This document shows, piece by piece, positions 34,001 to 44,567 of a stretch of DNA of 64,000 nt. Below the pieces are notes generated by a model, which was not told the DNA's origin, did no database searches, and saw only the letters and a list, made by a program, of their open reading frames with translations. The stretch lies in assembly GCA_963678705.1 (NCBI GenBank), contig OY783222.1, forward strand, positions 1,116,001-1,180,000, in the 5' to 3' direction. How positions within the stretch are numbered: position 1 is the stretch's first letter; each line of letters begins with the position of its first letter. The position numbers were made by a program, and so were the translations under genes. The stretch is from Panorpa germanica (Eukaryota; Arthropoda; Insecta; Mecoptera; Panorpidae).

Positions 34001-35928
34001 TTAGGACTTGATTTTGAAAAATGGTAAATACTAAATTGATCTATCGGTATGATATTCGGTTTGAAATTACTAAGTATTATATTTTTTATTGAAGAATTTA
34101 TTATTGAAATATAGAAAATATTTTTGACGGGCTTGATTAATGCATTAGCTAAAAAAACTTCAGGTAACAATTCCCTGGCTACACAAACTCCTACTGTAGA
34201 ACCTGACATAGGAATTATCTTCCTCGTACGTGCTGGTAAAACGATATTGTTTATATTTATAAGTGGGAGCTCAATTACTTTGCCACATTCTGAGAATTGT
34301 ACACTGTTCATTTTTAGATTAATTACTGCATTTAGTTTCCGTAAAATATCTAACCCTATAATTCCATCGTGTTTAATGGGGAAATTTTCTGACACAACCT
34401 GTAAAGTTTGTTTCGACTTATTACTATCTAAAATTATAGAAGTTTTCAGTGAACCTAAGGTATAAGGCGTGCCTTCAGAAATACCCTTCAATAGAATTTT
34501 AGATTTATTATTAATTCTGACATTGTTATTTAAAATATTTTGTTTAATCAAGGAGATTTGAGAACCAGTATCTAATAAAAATGATACGGTTTTAGCTTTG
34601 GCTGCGACCATCTTGAATTGGATAGTGTCAACTGTTTGCTTAGCCTTAACATTTTTATTTTTACTGTCAAAACTTAGAATATCATTATTATTTTGTAAAT
34701 TACCCGTATTGATCTCATCAAAATCATAAAAAAAACATAATTCATTATTTGAATTGTGTTGTGTCTTGTTAGTAAAAGATACTTGAGAACCATCAGATAT
34801 AAGATGTTTCGATCTTTCACAACAAGTAGAAGGTTCTGATAAAATTGTGGCCTCCCTACAAGTATTAACTTGAGCAATAGGGTTACCCGTATCTAGATTT
34901 TCCTTCTTAATAAAACAATACTTTTCTGTATGACCACTTTTCTTACAATGGTTACAGAACAAATTTTTAGTTTTTGTTTCGACCTTATTAGGAATTTGCT
35001 TGCTTGAAACTGGTTTACTATTAGAATTAGGAACGCTTGGATATGTTTTGACTTTAATATGCCTTCTTCTTTCTAGATTGCGCCACCGTCTCTCCAGAAA
35101 CTCTGTAAATTCATTTAAGGTTGGTAATTCAGAATTATTTCTGTTTTCCCATTCCTTTGACGAATTAAAATCTAATTTGGTCTTTAAAATATGTATTAAC
35201 ATAAAATCTGAATGATTAGAATATATCCCCAATTCGGTTAATGCTCTAATCGATTCATTAATTTCATCTAGTAGTTTTTTGATATTGATTTCGGACTCTA
35301 AACGTATAACATTGTAGTTTATTAAATTGTTTAAACAGGTTTCAATAAGTGCTACCTTGTTATCATAACGTTTACAAAGGATGTTCCAAACAATTTCGTA
35401 ATTATCATTTGTTAAAGGATAATTCTTTATGAGTTTGAGTGGTTCTCCTGACAAATTTAACTTTAAATAATGCATTTTTTCAATGCTTGATAGTTTACTA
35501 TTATTACGAATTAAATTTGTAAATAATTCCATAAAACTTTGCCAATTAATATATTCTCCATCAAAAACGGTTAGTTGCATTGGACTTAAGTTCAGATTTT
35601 TTATTGAATCTATACTTTTTGAGTCGTCTACAATATGTGTATCATTCTCAAATGTTTGCTTATAATTCAACAAGTAAATAAGAGTGTCGTCATAAATACT
35701 TTCAACTTCTATAGACTTACTAACGATAGCCGAAGCTTCTTCATTTTTTAGAGTTGGAAGCAATGCTTCTACGATACTACTATATTTAACCCAAGCTTTG
35801 TCTAAGTTTTTGATTTTTAATTCAACTATTGTTAAGGATGTTGATTGGACTTCTAGATTTTTTGAAAACTCATTAATTAGATTGATTGTATTCTCAACTA
35901 GTGTGAGTGAATGAACGTTCGGTGCCAT
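31012..35928 (-). CDS. gag-pol: Gag-Pol polyprotein, 1638 aa, intact (inner LTR element)
   Basis: One ORF encodes the structural and enzymatic proteins for cytoplasmic reverse transcription and nuclear integration. In order: Gag with a DUF1759-like region (about 115-260) and a CCHC knuckle (CNHCKKSGHTEKYC, about 325-338); aspartic protease (LLDTGSQ about 451, GIIGLDIL about 522); RT (FSTLDLASGFHQ about 792, MPFGLKGAP, YLDD about 858, LGHVI, GYYRR); RNase H (catalytic D about 1008, E 1048, D 1074, D 1117); integrase (HHCC at about 1308, 1315, 1345, 1348; D 1377, D 1438, E 1474, i.e. D-35-E) and a GPY module near 1613. Gag and Pol share one frame without a frameshift or stop. RT and integrase motif order is Ty3/gypsy. 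There is no envelope ORF and no chromodomain that I can see. Confidence 0.95.
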   Translation of the reverse strand: MAPNVHSLTLVENTINLINEFSKNLEVQSTSLTIVELKIKNLDKAWVKYSSIVEALLPTLKNEEASAIVSKSIEVESIYDDTLIYLLNYKQTFENDTHIVDDSKSIDSIKNLNLSPMQLTVFDGEYINWQSFMELFTNLIRNNSKLSSIEKMHYLKLNLSGEPLKLIKNYPLTNDNYEIVWNILCKRYDNKVALIETCLNNLINYNVIRLESEINIKKLLDEINESIRALTELGIYSNHSDFMLIHILKTKLDFNSSKEWENRNNSELPTLNEFTEFLERRWRNLERRRHIKVKTYPSVPNSNSKPVSSKQIPNKVETKTKNLFCNHCKKSGHTEKYCFIKKENLDTGNPIAQVNTCREATILSEPSTCCERSKHLISDGSQVSFTNKTQHNSNNELCFFYDFDEINTGNLQNNNDILSFDSKNKNVKAKQTVDTIQFKMVAAKAKTVSFLLDTGSQISLIKQNILNNNVRINNKSKILLKGISEGTPYTLGSLKTSIILDSNKSKQTLQVVSENFPIKHDGIIGLDILRKLNAVINLKMNSVQFSECGKVIELPLININNIVLPARTRKIIPMSGSTVGVCVARELLPEVFLANALIKPVKNIFYISIINSSIKNIILSNFKPNIIPIDQFSIYHFSKSSPNNRKELLLNNLNLSHVNSELVTELIEICDSFNDIFFLPGDKLSCTSALSHKIKINSSKPVNVKPYRLPHAQKEIVEKHIQELLVNNIIEESDSPYNAPLLVVPKKPDALGNKQFRVVVDFRKLNEQTTSDAYPLPLIHDILDQLSGAKFFSTLDLASGFHQVPMLPEDKEKTAFSANFKHYQFVRMPFGLKGAPPMFQRLMSHVLTGLQGIDCLIYLDDVVIFGKNISEHNQRLKNVFSKLREHNLKLQPSKCNFLHKDLIYLGHVINETGILPDPSKVEAIKNFPIPNSPKQIKTFLGMSGYYRRHIPHYAEIAKPLYNAANSNVKVLEWSDQCDESFKTLKNKLTISPVLQYPDFSKNFVVTTDASKYAIGAVLSQGTIKESHPIAYASRTLNKAQQNYTTTERELLAVVWAVAHFRPYLYGKFFSIVTDHQALTWLMSIKDPSSRLMRWRIKLEEYNYEVIYRPGSSIPHVDALSRVYSLQVETMDVTYENYLEIIKNKIIINNKVIEHDKSLYDAPTSFSLVDFVSKDFKNSIGNSPELINKFSSINAFLIQEKEVSEIAYVEIDTRFIICLIIKEFHFNLPNYKEIFLALVNLKNFCTLHKITNIAMNRFESELSKLDFAQLRTMIRHIFDKTNIIVHIYNDNILKISDPELINNVISEFHVNPTAGHLGVSKTIKRLKSHFKFPSMIRKVKNFIRQCVSCQKNKVCKLNKCPLTITSTSKHSFERLALDIVYLPKKDDNDKYKYLLTIQDDLTKFTEAIPIINQEANTVAKALVTNVICRYGVPNMILTDQGTNFMSKIFKDICKLLKIKQLKTTAFRPATNGALERVHRTLAEYLRNFCKKQDDWKNWIPYAMFVYNTTPHTATGFTPFELIYGHKANLPSIFYKEPIEVNTYNNFIVELKHRLQVARELAINNLVKSKEKTKLYFDKRVNSLFTPEVNELVLLRNEQLPTKGQSKKLLPLYVGPYKVTKIISPVNTEILIGKKTYGSS

Positions 35929-36311
35929 AGTACTTAATTAAAGTTATATATAATATACAGACTAAAGATTATTTTGTACCAATAAACGACTCTCCGAAAA
36001 ATAGGATTCTGACAAGGAAAAATTGTTAGCGAAAACAGTAACTCACTGGAAATTTCCGATGGGGCTCAGACACCGCAGTTGTAACAGGAAGGTAGTCTCT
36101 CTGATTGAACAGACTGCTATCTAACTGCTTCAGCTCTTTACTTCTCCTTTTCAAAATTCTTTCTCGTTCATAAAGATGTTCTAAAAATATTAAACATGAA
36201 TTAATATAATTGTAGAAACAATTATAGGAAATATTATAGTAGATATTCAAAAGTATTGGATATAATACTAAAAATATTGAACAATGATGCTACAAAATTG
36301 TTATTTTATAA

Positions 36312-36650
36312 CAAATATTCAAAAGTATTGAATATAATACTAAAAAATAATAGCTTCAATGAATTACAAGGATGCTACTAATAGATAGGTTATAGCAAAT
36401 ATTCAAAAGTATTGAATATAATACTAAAAAAAAATAATAGCTTCAATGAATTACAAGGATGCTACTAATAGATAGGTTATAGCAAATATTCAAAAGTATT
36501 GAATATAATACTAAAAAAATAATAGCTTCAATGAATTACAAGGATGCTACTAATAGATAGGTTATAGCAAATATTCAAAAGTATTGAATATAATACTAAA
36601 AAAATAATAGCTTCAATGAACTACAAGGATGCTACTAATAGAAAAAAATA
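36312..36650 (-). repeat. Leader tandem repeat, inner copy, about 4 units of 84-87 bp
   Basis: CAAATATTCAAAAGTATTGA starts at 36312, 36396, 36483 and 36568. Units are nearly identical and include the TATTCAA/TTGAATA inverted repeat and AATAGCTTCAATGAA. The otherwise near-identical outer element has a single unit. Confidence 0.9.
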
Positions 36651-37059
36651 CAATTATCAATTTATGATAATAATTGTATACAAGATAAAAAGATACTGTC
36701 TTATTATACTTAACAAAAAAAACTTTCGATTTTGATCTATGTACAGCTGTGTGCAGGGTTCTGGAAACGATTAACATCAGTTTAGATTATTCCATTTGTT
36801 CTAGAAGCATCCATCCATTCGCTGGGGGCAAAAGATTTCTTTTTTTTCTGGTTCAGCGGGCTGTTGTTTTACATCCACCGGACTTGTAGAAAAATTATGT
36901 GAAATACAGATGAATTGACGTTCTATCTCGTACTCTTCGGCAATCTTGGAAATAATCGATCGACGTAGTGGTATCCAGAATAATTGATCTGCATCCAGGT
37001 GTAGAATATATAGAAAAAAATTTTGGGCGTACCTCTTGGATATTTATGTGTAGGAATAT

Positions 37060-37085
37060 CTCTTCGAGACCCCACCTGACACCAA
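37060..37085 (-). other. tRNA primer-binding site of inner element
   Basis: On the element strand, one T after the LTR end is followed by TGGTGTCAGGTGGGGTCTCG and then AAGAGA. The complement looks like a tRNA 3' half ending in CCA, with a T-loop-like TTCGA at the expected distance (one base short). TGACACCA suggests tRNA-Leu. Family assignment of the primer is inference. Confidence 0.6.
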
Positions 37086-37833
37086 TGTTGTAAAATTGTG
37101 TCGTATTGTCGTTCTGGAGGAGATTACTCAGCTTACTAGTACATTCTGCAGGGATGCTAGCTTCTGGTAGTAGATTCTTCAGTTGACGACTTCCAACACC
37201 AATTACAGTAGTAATCGAATATCTTTCTTAAGATGATTAATAAGGATTCTTGTTCAGACGGTGTATTGTTGCAATTAGAGAATACTTGAGCGGTCTAAAG
37301 TAACCTCGTTGCGACATGCGACGGTTGAACAATTAGTATCTTTTTATTACTATTAATACAAACACTTTTATTAAAATATATCATTTATTCGTTGTAATAT
37401 TATATCTGCTTACTTAATTACAATAGTATTTTATTAGATTAACGAAGATGACAGATATAAAACAAAATGTAATTCTATAGTGTTATAATTTAATTAATAG
37501 TTGAAATGTGCTCACTATTCAATACGTACGAAGTTGCGAATAGTAATGCTTGCTTTGAGACTCAGGAGAAGACTGGCTTTCAGCGTCTTGTGCAATTTAA
37601 TATATAATAATTTATTTCACATCACAGAACGCCAATACTGAATTACCAGCATTAAATCAATATTAATCTCCACAAACCAGAGACAATATTTATAAGCGCT
37701 AAACTTAAATAATTATTCTTTACAATCTTAATACTAATACAAAAACTGTTTACATAATATAATTCTATTACATAATTAACATTTAATATCATTAAAAATA
37801 AAAGGTAAGTGCGACATATGCGTACTTACAACA
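37086..37833 (-). repeat. Inner 5' LTR (748 bp)
   Basis: Same ends and same C variant as the LTR at 29945. It should contain the promoter. I could not place a TATA box or initiator with confidence. Confidence 0.95.
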
Positions 37834-40731
37834 ACTGTTTGCTGCATTATATAGTGGTTTGGCTATCTCTGCGTAATGCGGTATATGTCGGCGATAATAA
37901 CCAGACATACCCAAAAATGTTTTAATTTGTTTAGGACTGTTTGGAATGGGGAAATTCTTTATTGCTTCTACTTTAGAAGGATCTGGTAGAATACCTGTTT
38001 CATTAATAACGTGACCTAAATAAATCAAATCTTTATGTAGAAAGTTACATTTGGATGGTTGGAGCTTCAAATTATGTTCCCGTAATTTAGAAAAAACGTT
38101 TTTTAATCTTTGGTTGTGCTCAGAAATGTTTTTTCCAAAAATGACTACATCGTCCAGATAGATTAAGCAATCTATTCCTTGCAAACCTGTGAGAACGTGA
38201 GACATAAGTCTCTGAAACATGGGGGGGGCTCCTTTAAGTCCGAATGGCATTCTTACAAATTGATAGTGTTTAAAGTTCGCACTAAATGCTGTTTTCTCTT
38301 TATCTTCGGGAAGCATAGGGACCTGGTGAAAACCGCTTGCTAAGTCAAGGGTAGAGAAAAATTTTGCACCACTAAGTTGGTCCAGTATATCATGTATAAG
38401 AGGCAAAGGATAGGCGTCACTTGTTGTCTGCTCGTTAAGTTTACGGAAATCGACTACTACGCGGAATTGTTTATTACCTAACGCATCTGGTTTTTTTGGT
38501 ACTACTAATAAAGGTGCGTTATAGGGTGAGTCGCTTTCTTCAATTATGTTGTTGACCAACAGTTCCTGAATATGCTTTTCCACAATCTCTTTTTGCGCAT
38601 GGGGCAATCGATACGGTTTAACGTTAACGGGTTTAGAAGAATTAATCTTTATCTTATGACTTAATGCGCTCGTACAAGATAACTTGTCTCCCGGTAAAAA
38701 AAATATGTCATTAAAGCTGTCACAGATTTCTATTAATTCTGTTACTAATTCTGAATTGACATGTGAAAGATTTAAATTGTTTAATAAAAGTTCCTTACGG
38801 TTGTTAGGACTTGATTTTGAAAAATGGTAAATACTAAATTGATCTATCGGTATGATATTCGGTTTGAAATTACTAAGTATTATATTTTTTATTGAAGAAT
38901 TTATTATTGAAATATAGAAAATATTTTTGACGGGCTTGATTAATGCATTAGCTAAAAAAACTTCAGGTAACAATTCCCTGGCTACACAAACTCCTACTGT
39001 AGAACCTGACATAGGAATCATCTTCCTCGTACGTGCTGGTAAAACGATATTGTTTATATTTATAAGTGGGAGCTCAATTACTTTGCCACATTCTGAGAAT
39101 TGTACACTGTTCATTTTTAGATTAATTACTGCATTTAGTTTCCGTAAAATATCTAACCCTATAATTCCATCGTGTTTAATGGGGAAATTTTCTGACACAA
39201 CCTGTAAAGTTTGTTTCGACTTATTACTATCTAAAATTATAGAAGTTTTCAGTGAACCTAAGGTATAAGGCGTGCCTTCAGAAATACCCTTCAATAGAAT
39301 TTTAGATTTATTATTAATTCTGACATTGTTATTTAAAATATTTTGTTTAATCAAGGAGATTTGAGAACCAGTATCTAATAAAAATGATACGGTTTTAGCT
39401 TTGGCTGCGACCATCTTGAATTGGATAGTGTCAACTGTTTGCTTAGCCTTAACATTTTTATTTTTACTGTCAAAACTTAGAATATCATTATTATTTTGTA
39501 AATTACCCGTATTGATCTCATCAAAATCATAAAAAAAACATAATTCATTATTTGAATTGTGTTGTGTCTTGTTAGTAAAAGATACTTGAGAACCATCAGA
39601 TATAAGATGTTTCGATCTTTCACAACAAGTAGAAGGTTCTGATAAAATTGTGGCCTCCCTACAAGTATTAACTTGAGCAATAGGGTTACCCGTATCTAGA
39701 TTTTCCTTCTTAATAAAACAATACTTTTCTGTATGACCACTTTTCTTACAATGGTTACAGAACAAATTTTTAGTTTTTGTTTCGACCTTATTAGGAATTT
39801 GCTTGCTTGAAACTGGTTTACTATTAGAATTAGGAACGCTTGGATATGTTTTGACTTTAATATGCCTTCTTCTTTCTAGATTGCGCCACCGTCTCTCCAG
39901 AAACTCTGTAAATTCATTTAAGGTTGGTAATTCAGAATTATTTCTGTTTTCCCATTCCTTTGACGAATTAAAATCTAATTTGGTCTTTAAAATATGTATT
40001 AACATAAAATCTGAATGATTAGAATATATCCCCAATTCGGTTAATGCTCTAATCGATTCATTAATTTCATCTAGTAGTTTTTTGATATTGATTTCGGACT
40101 CTAAACGTATAACATTGTAGTTTATTAAATTGTTTAAACAGGTTTCAATAAGTGCTACCTTGTTATCATAACGTTTACAAAGGATGTTCCAAACAATTTC
40201 GTAATTATCATTTGTTAAAGGATAATTCTTTATGAGTTTGAGTGGTTCTCCTGACAAATTTAACTTTAAATAATGCATTTTTTCAATGCTTGATAGTTTA
40301 CTATTATTACGAATTAAATTTGTAAATAATTCCATAAAACTTTGCCAATTAATATATTCTCCATCAAAAACGGTTAGTTGCATTGGACTTAAGTTCAGAT
40401 TTTTTATTGAATCTATACTTTTTGAGTCGTCTACAATATGTGTATCATTCTCAAATGTTTGCTTATAATTCAACAAGTAAATAAGAGTGTCGTCATAAAT
40501 ACTTTCAACTTCCATAGACTTACTAACGATAGCCGAAGCTTCTTCATTTTTTAGAGTTGGAAGCAATGCTTCTACGATACTACTATATTTAACCCAAGCT
40601 TTGTCTAAGTTTTTGATTTTTAATTCAACTATTGTTAAGGATGTTGATTGGACTTCTAGATTTTTTGAAAACTCATTAATTAGATTGATTGTATTCTCAA
40701 CTAGTGTGAGTGAATGAACGTTCGGTGCCAT
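37834..40731 (-). pseudogene. Outer copy, 5' part of Gag-Pol (Gag, protease, RT), interrupted near the RT/RNase H boundary
   Basis: The natural ATG is at 40731 and the frame is open to the insertion point at 37834, ending within IAKPLYNAAN. Translation then runs about a dozen codons into the inner LTR (stop at 37792), giving a 979-residue product. Gag, CCHC knuckle, protease and the RT catalytic YLDD are intact, so a truncated Gag-PR-RT could still be made. It differs from the inner copy at few positions, e.g. KMIPMSG for KIIPMSG. Confidence 0.85.
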
Positions 40732-41099
40732 AGTACTTAATTAAAGTTATATATAATATACAGACTAAAGATTATTTTGTACCAATAAACGACTCTCCGA
40801 AAAATAGGATTCTGACAAGGAAAAATTGTTAGCGAAAACAGTAACTCACTGGAAATTTCCGATGGGGCTCAGACACCGCAGTTGTAACAGGAAGGTAGTC
40901 TCTCTGATTGAACAGACTGCTATCTAACTGCTTCAGCTCTTTACTTCTCCTTTTCAAAATTCTTTCTCGTTCATAAAGATGTTCTAAAAATATTAAACAT
41001 GAATTAATATAATTGTAGAAACAATTATAGGAAATATTATAGTAGATATTCAAAAGTATTGGATATAATACTAAAAATATTGAACAATGATGCTACAAA

Positions 41100-41190
41100 A
41101 TTGTTATTTTATAACAAATATTCAAAAGTATTGAATATAATACTAAAAAAATAATAGCTTCAATGAACTACAAGGATGCTACTAATAGAA
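41100..41190 (-). repeat. Leader repeat of outer element, single unit
   Basis: One CAAATATTCAAAAGTATTGA unit at about 41115, flanked by the same unique sequences that bracket the four-unit array of the inner copy. Confidence 0.85.
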
Positions 41191-41631
41191 AAAAATACAA
41201 TTATCAATTTATGATAATAATTGTATACAAGATAAAAAGATACTGTCTTATTATACTTAACAAAAAAAACTTTCGATTTTGATCTATGTACAGCTGTGTG
41301 CAGGGTTCTGGAAACGATTAACATCAGTTTAGATTATTCCATTTGTTCTAGAAGCATCCATCCATTCGCTGGGGGCAAAAGATTTCTTTTTTTCTGGTTC
41401 AGCGGGCTGTTGTTTTACATCCACCGGACTTGTAGAAAAATTATGTGAAATACAGATGAATTGACGTTCTATCTCGTACTCTTCGGCAATCTTGGAAATA
41501 ATCGATCGACGTAGTGGTATCCAGAATAATTGATCTGCATCCAGGTGTAGAATATATAGAAAAAAATTTTGGGCGTACCTCTTGGATATTTATGTGTAGG
41601 AATATCTCTTCGAGACCCCACCTGACACCAA

Positions 41632-42379
41632 TGTTGTAAAATTGTGTCGTATTGTCGTTCTGGAGGAGATTACTCAGCTTACTAGTACATTCTGCAGGGA
41701 TGCTAGCTTCTGGTAGTAGATTCTTCAGTTGACGACTTCCAACACCAATTACAGTAGTAATCGAATATCTTTCTTAAGATGATTAATAAGGATTCTTGTT
41801 CAGACGGTGTATTGTTGCAATTAGAGAATACTTGAGCGGTCTAAAGTAACCTCGTTGCGACATGCGACGGTTGAACAATTAGTATCTTTTTATTACTATT
41901 AATACAAACACTTTTATTAAAATATATCATTTATTCGTTGTAATATTATATCTGCTTACTTAATTACAATAGTATTTTATTAGATTAACGAAGATGACAG
42001 ATATAAAACAAAATGTAATTCTATAGTGTTATAATTTAATTAATAGTTGAAATGTGCTCACTATTCAATACGTACGAAGTTGCGAATAGTAATGCTTGCT
42101 TTGAGACTCAGGAGAAGACTGGCTTTTAGCGTCTTGTGCAATTTAATATATAATAATTTATTTCACATCACAGAACGCCAATACTGAATTACCAGCATTA
42201 AATCAATATTAATCTCCACAAACCAGAGACAATATTTATAAGCGCTAAACTTAAATAATTATTCTTTACAATCTTAATACTAATACAAAAACTGTTTACA
42301 TAATATAATTCTATTACATAATTAACATTTAATATCATTAAAAATAAAAGGTAAGTGCGACATATGCGTACTTACAACA
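41632..42379 (-). repeat. Outer 5' LTR (748 bp)
   Basis: TGTTGTAAAA...CTTACAACA ends. T variant as in 26854-27601. The primer site, with the same CACCTGACACCAA context, lies immediately left. Confidence 0.95.
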
Positions 42380-44399
42380 ACATATTTTTACCTAACATAA
42401 AATAATATAATTCAGGTGAATTTGATTTGATACATATCAGGTGCAGGCTGCGATTTTAATATTTTCAGATTGTGGTCCCATGTGCAGCCTGCAATTGTTT
42501 ACGCAGAGAGAGTGAGAGAGAGAGGCAAAGAGAGTCTCCTAGACAGACAGGAAGGTTTATATATTCTTATATTTATTTCTAAAAGACTAACAATACGGAT
42601 GAACGCAGAGATACGACTGTGAAGACATTTTATAGGGTTGGCACCCGTAAGATTTTGTTTGATTGTTAGATTTTTTGGGTTACCAGCCTGTTCAATGCCT
42701 AAGCGTTAGCCCCAGGTTGTATTTGGACTTGGACTTGGAGGCGGTACGTGTTTTAGTGAATAGATCTCAGCGTTTGATAGCTATTTTGTTTCCGTTGGTA
42801 TTCATAACTGTGAGAAATTTTGAGGTATACTACATCAAACAATTACACTAAAATAAATAACCTAATATATTTAAGACTCACTTAAAAGTATTATCACTAA
42901 AGTACAAGTTGCTTTTTGGTATTTTGCTAAAACATATATCATCGTAAGTGATTTAAAGATGAACTATTCATCGCAGAAGTTATTAATTAGTATAACAGTT
43001 CAACTTGCGAAGAATTCGAACAGACTATGTGCGATTTTAGACTATCGTCGGCTTGATTAAGCGGATAGAGCTTAATTGTCGGAGTTGTTTCGTTCTTTAC
43101 AGGTTTACGTTTTTGTGTTCACTAAGGTGCATTGTAGTTGTTTCCTATTAAAGCACTTTATAATGAAAGTAAACTATTATTTTAATGTTTACCAATACAC
43201 CACTGTCGTCACACAAAAATCGCAGCTCCTTGTGATTGGTTCTCGAGTGAATATGTTAATATTTTTAGTATACTTTCTAGAAATTTTCATTTTGAAGTAA
43301 GTGAAACATGTAACTTAAAAATTAATTATAAAACTGACTCAGTGTACTATAATATTTGGTAGACATTATGACACCTGAGTTATATGACTAGACCAAGAAA
43401 GTATTATATTTAACAAACAAAACACCATAATCTTATAAATAAGATCCGTTATTAGCATTTTATATTTTAAAGGGATCTGTGATATAGATCCAAAAAAAAG
43501 ATAAAGTATTTTATTTTTATTTTTAAGTTGCTTAAAGAAATTTTAAGTAAAGTTAAGATGCAAAAAATCAAAATTTAAGATAAAAATAAAAACATTTAGT
43601 ATAAAAATATTAACAGATTTTGAAAATAGATTGTTATTAAGTGTTAAATCTTCGCTAAAGTCAAAATATTTTTATTTAGTTTCTTTCTGTTGCTTTTTGG
43701 TATAAACCGCAAAGTGCATACTACTTTTATAGTACAAGTAGAGTAACTAGGTCGGTTCTGGTTTACTTAATATGGTGACATACGAAATAGAGAAATATTA
43801 TAGAATCGATTTATGCTCCTAGAGCTGGACGCCCTTCTCAATTATCAATGATACGCCACTGCGTATGACCTTCCGAACAAGAATAATAAAAAACCTTAAA
43901 AGTTAATTAAGTATCTTATCTATTATATTTAATTATGTAACGTATTGCAATCAGAAGCTATATTATGTAATTGCAATTAATTATTATCTCACTAATAACC
44001 GGAAAAGTAATATTTAAACAATTGTTTCATAGATGCTGCTAAAATGAGATTAATTAGATCTCATTCTTTTAAGAATTATGTAAAAATAAATTTTATTTTT
44101 AAATACTCGTGTATTTACCTCTTCAATTTAATACAATTGTTTGGTTACGCTATTTGCCGATAGATGACGCTAGTTGTTCCGCATTTATTTCTCTCACAAA
44201 TGGTTTTAACTTAGAATATCTAACATGGAATAACAGAGTCTCTTACATTATTTATTTCGATTCCAGAAGAACATGTAATATGTTGAATGTAATATTTACT
44301 TAGTTTTACATTTGTTGCAGGTATGGTTATAAATTTATCAAGGTAAGCATGGCTTAAATCAAACATGGAAAATATATTTTTCATATTTTCAAATATTTA
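42380..44399. other. Non-coding, nothing recognised
   Basis: Short ORFs only. A small hairpin GCAGGCTGC/GCAGCCTGC lies near 42440-42500, next to a GA-rich run (42508-42535). Confidence 0.45.
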
Positions 44400-44545
44400 A
44401 GGGGGCCATATTTGCAAACCCCTCGGAGGCTACGGTGTCCAGTTATACCCCTGGACAATGGGTACTCATTTTAGTCGCCTTTTACGACATGCATGAGCTA
44501 CAGTGGGACTATTCTTTCAAACCCGGTCACCACACAGGTTACGAG
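44400..44545 (-). repeat. Degenerate dispersed repeat, possibly a lepidopteran retroposon tail
   Basis: The stretch with TTTTAGTCGCCTTTTACGAC, GCTACAGTGGGACTATTCTT and CACCACACAGG resembles a very common lepidopteran dispersed repeat I recall (Lys/Arg-poor, non-coding). The exact family name is uncertain. Confidence 0.4.
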
Positions 44546-44567
44546 ATATATTGCAAAAATATATAAG

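Larger units (their letters stand above)
29945..37833 (-). mobile_element. Inner, complete LTR retrotransposon (Ty3/gypsy type, 7889 bp)
   Basis: LTRs 29945-30692 and 37086-37833 (748 bp each; no difference noticed), ACTG target duplication, tRNA-like primer site next to the 5' LTR, leader with tandem repeats, one uninterrupted Gag-Pol ORF, and a 3' purine-rich region. No envelope gene. All parts needed for autonomous transposition appear present, so this may be an active or very recently active copy. Confidence 0.95.
26854..42379 (-). mobile_element. Outer LTR retrotransposon of lineage B, split by a nested copy of itself
   Basis: Outer parts are LTR 26854-27601, the 3' internal half 27602-29944, the 5' internal half 37834-41631 and LTR 41632-42379. 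The two outer LTRs share CTGGCTTTTAGCG, where the two inner LTRs have CTGGCTTTCAGCG; this pairs them correctly. The halves abut at the ACTG duplication flanking the inner copy, and both coding halves remain open. The left edge reads AGTTGT instead of TGTTGT, and the flanks (TAAA at the left, ACAT at the right) do not form a target duplication. Confidence 0.9.

Noticed and set aside
36026-36250. 74-codon minus-strand ORF in the leader of the B elements (also 40829-41053)
   Set aside because: Both copies are near-identical, so its presence twice is not independent evidence. It is not open in the diverged copy A and has no recognisable domain.
26854-42379. Envelope gene (errantivirus-type element)
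   Set aside because: No ORF lies between the end of pol and the 3' LTR; that region is about 320 bp of purine-tract and hairpin sequence.
26854-42379. Tandem array formed by unequal recombination between LTRs
   Set aside because: The LTR variant pairing (outer T, inner C) and the ACTG duplication at the inner edges are explained by nested insertion and not by recombination.
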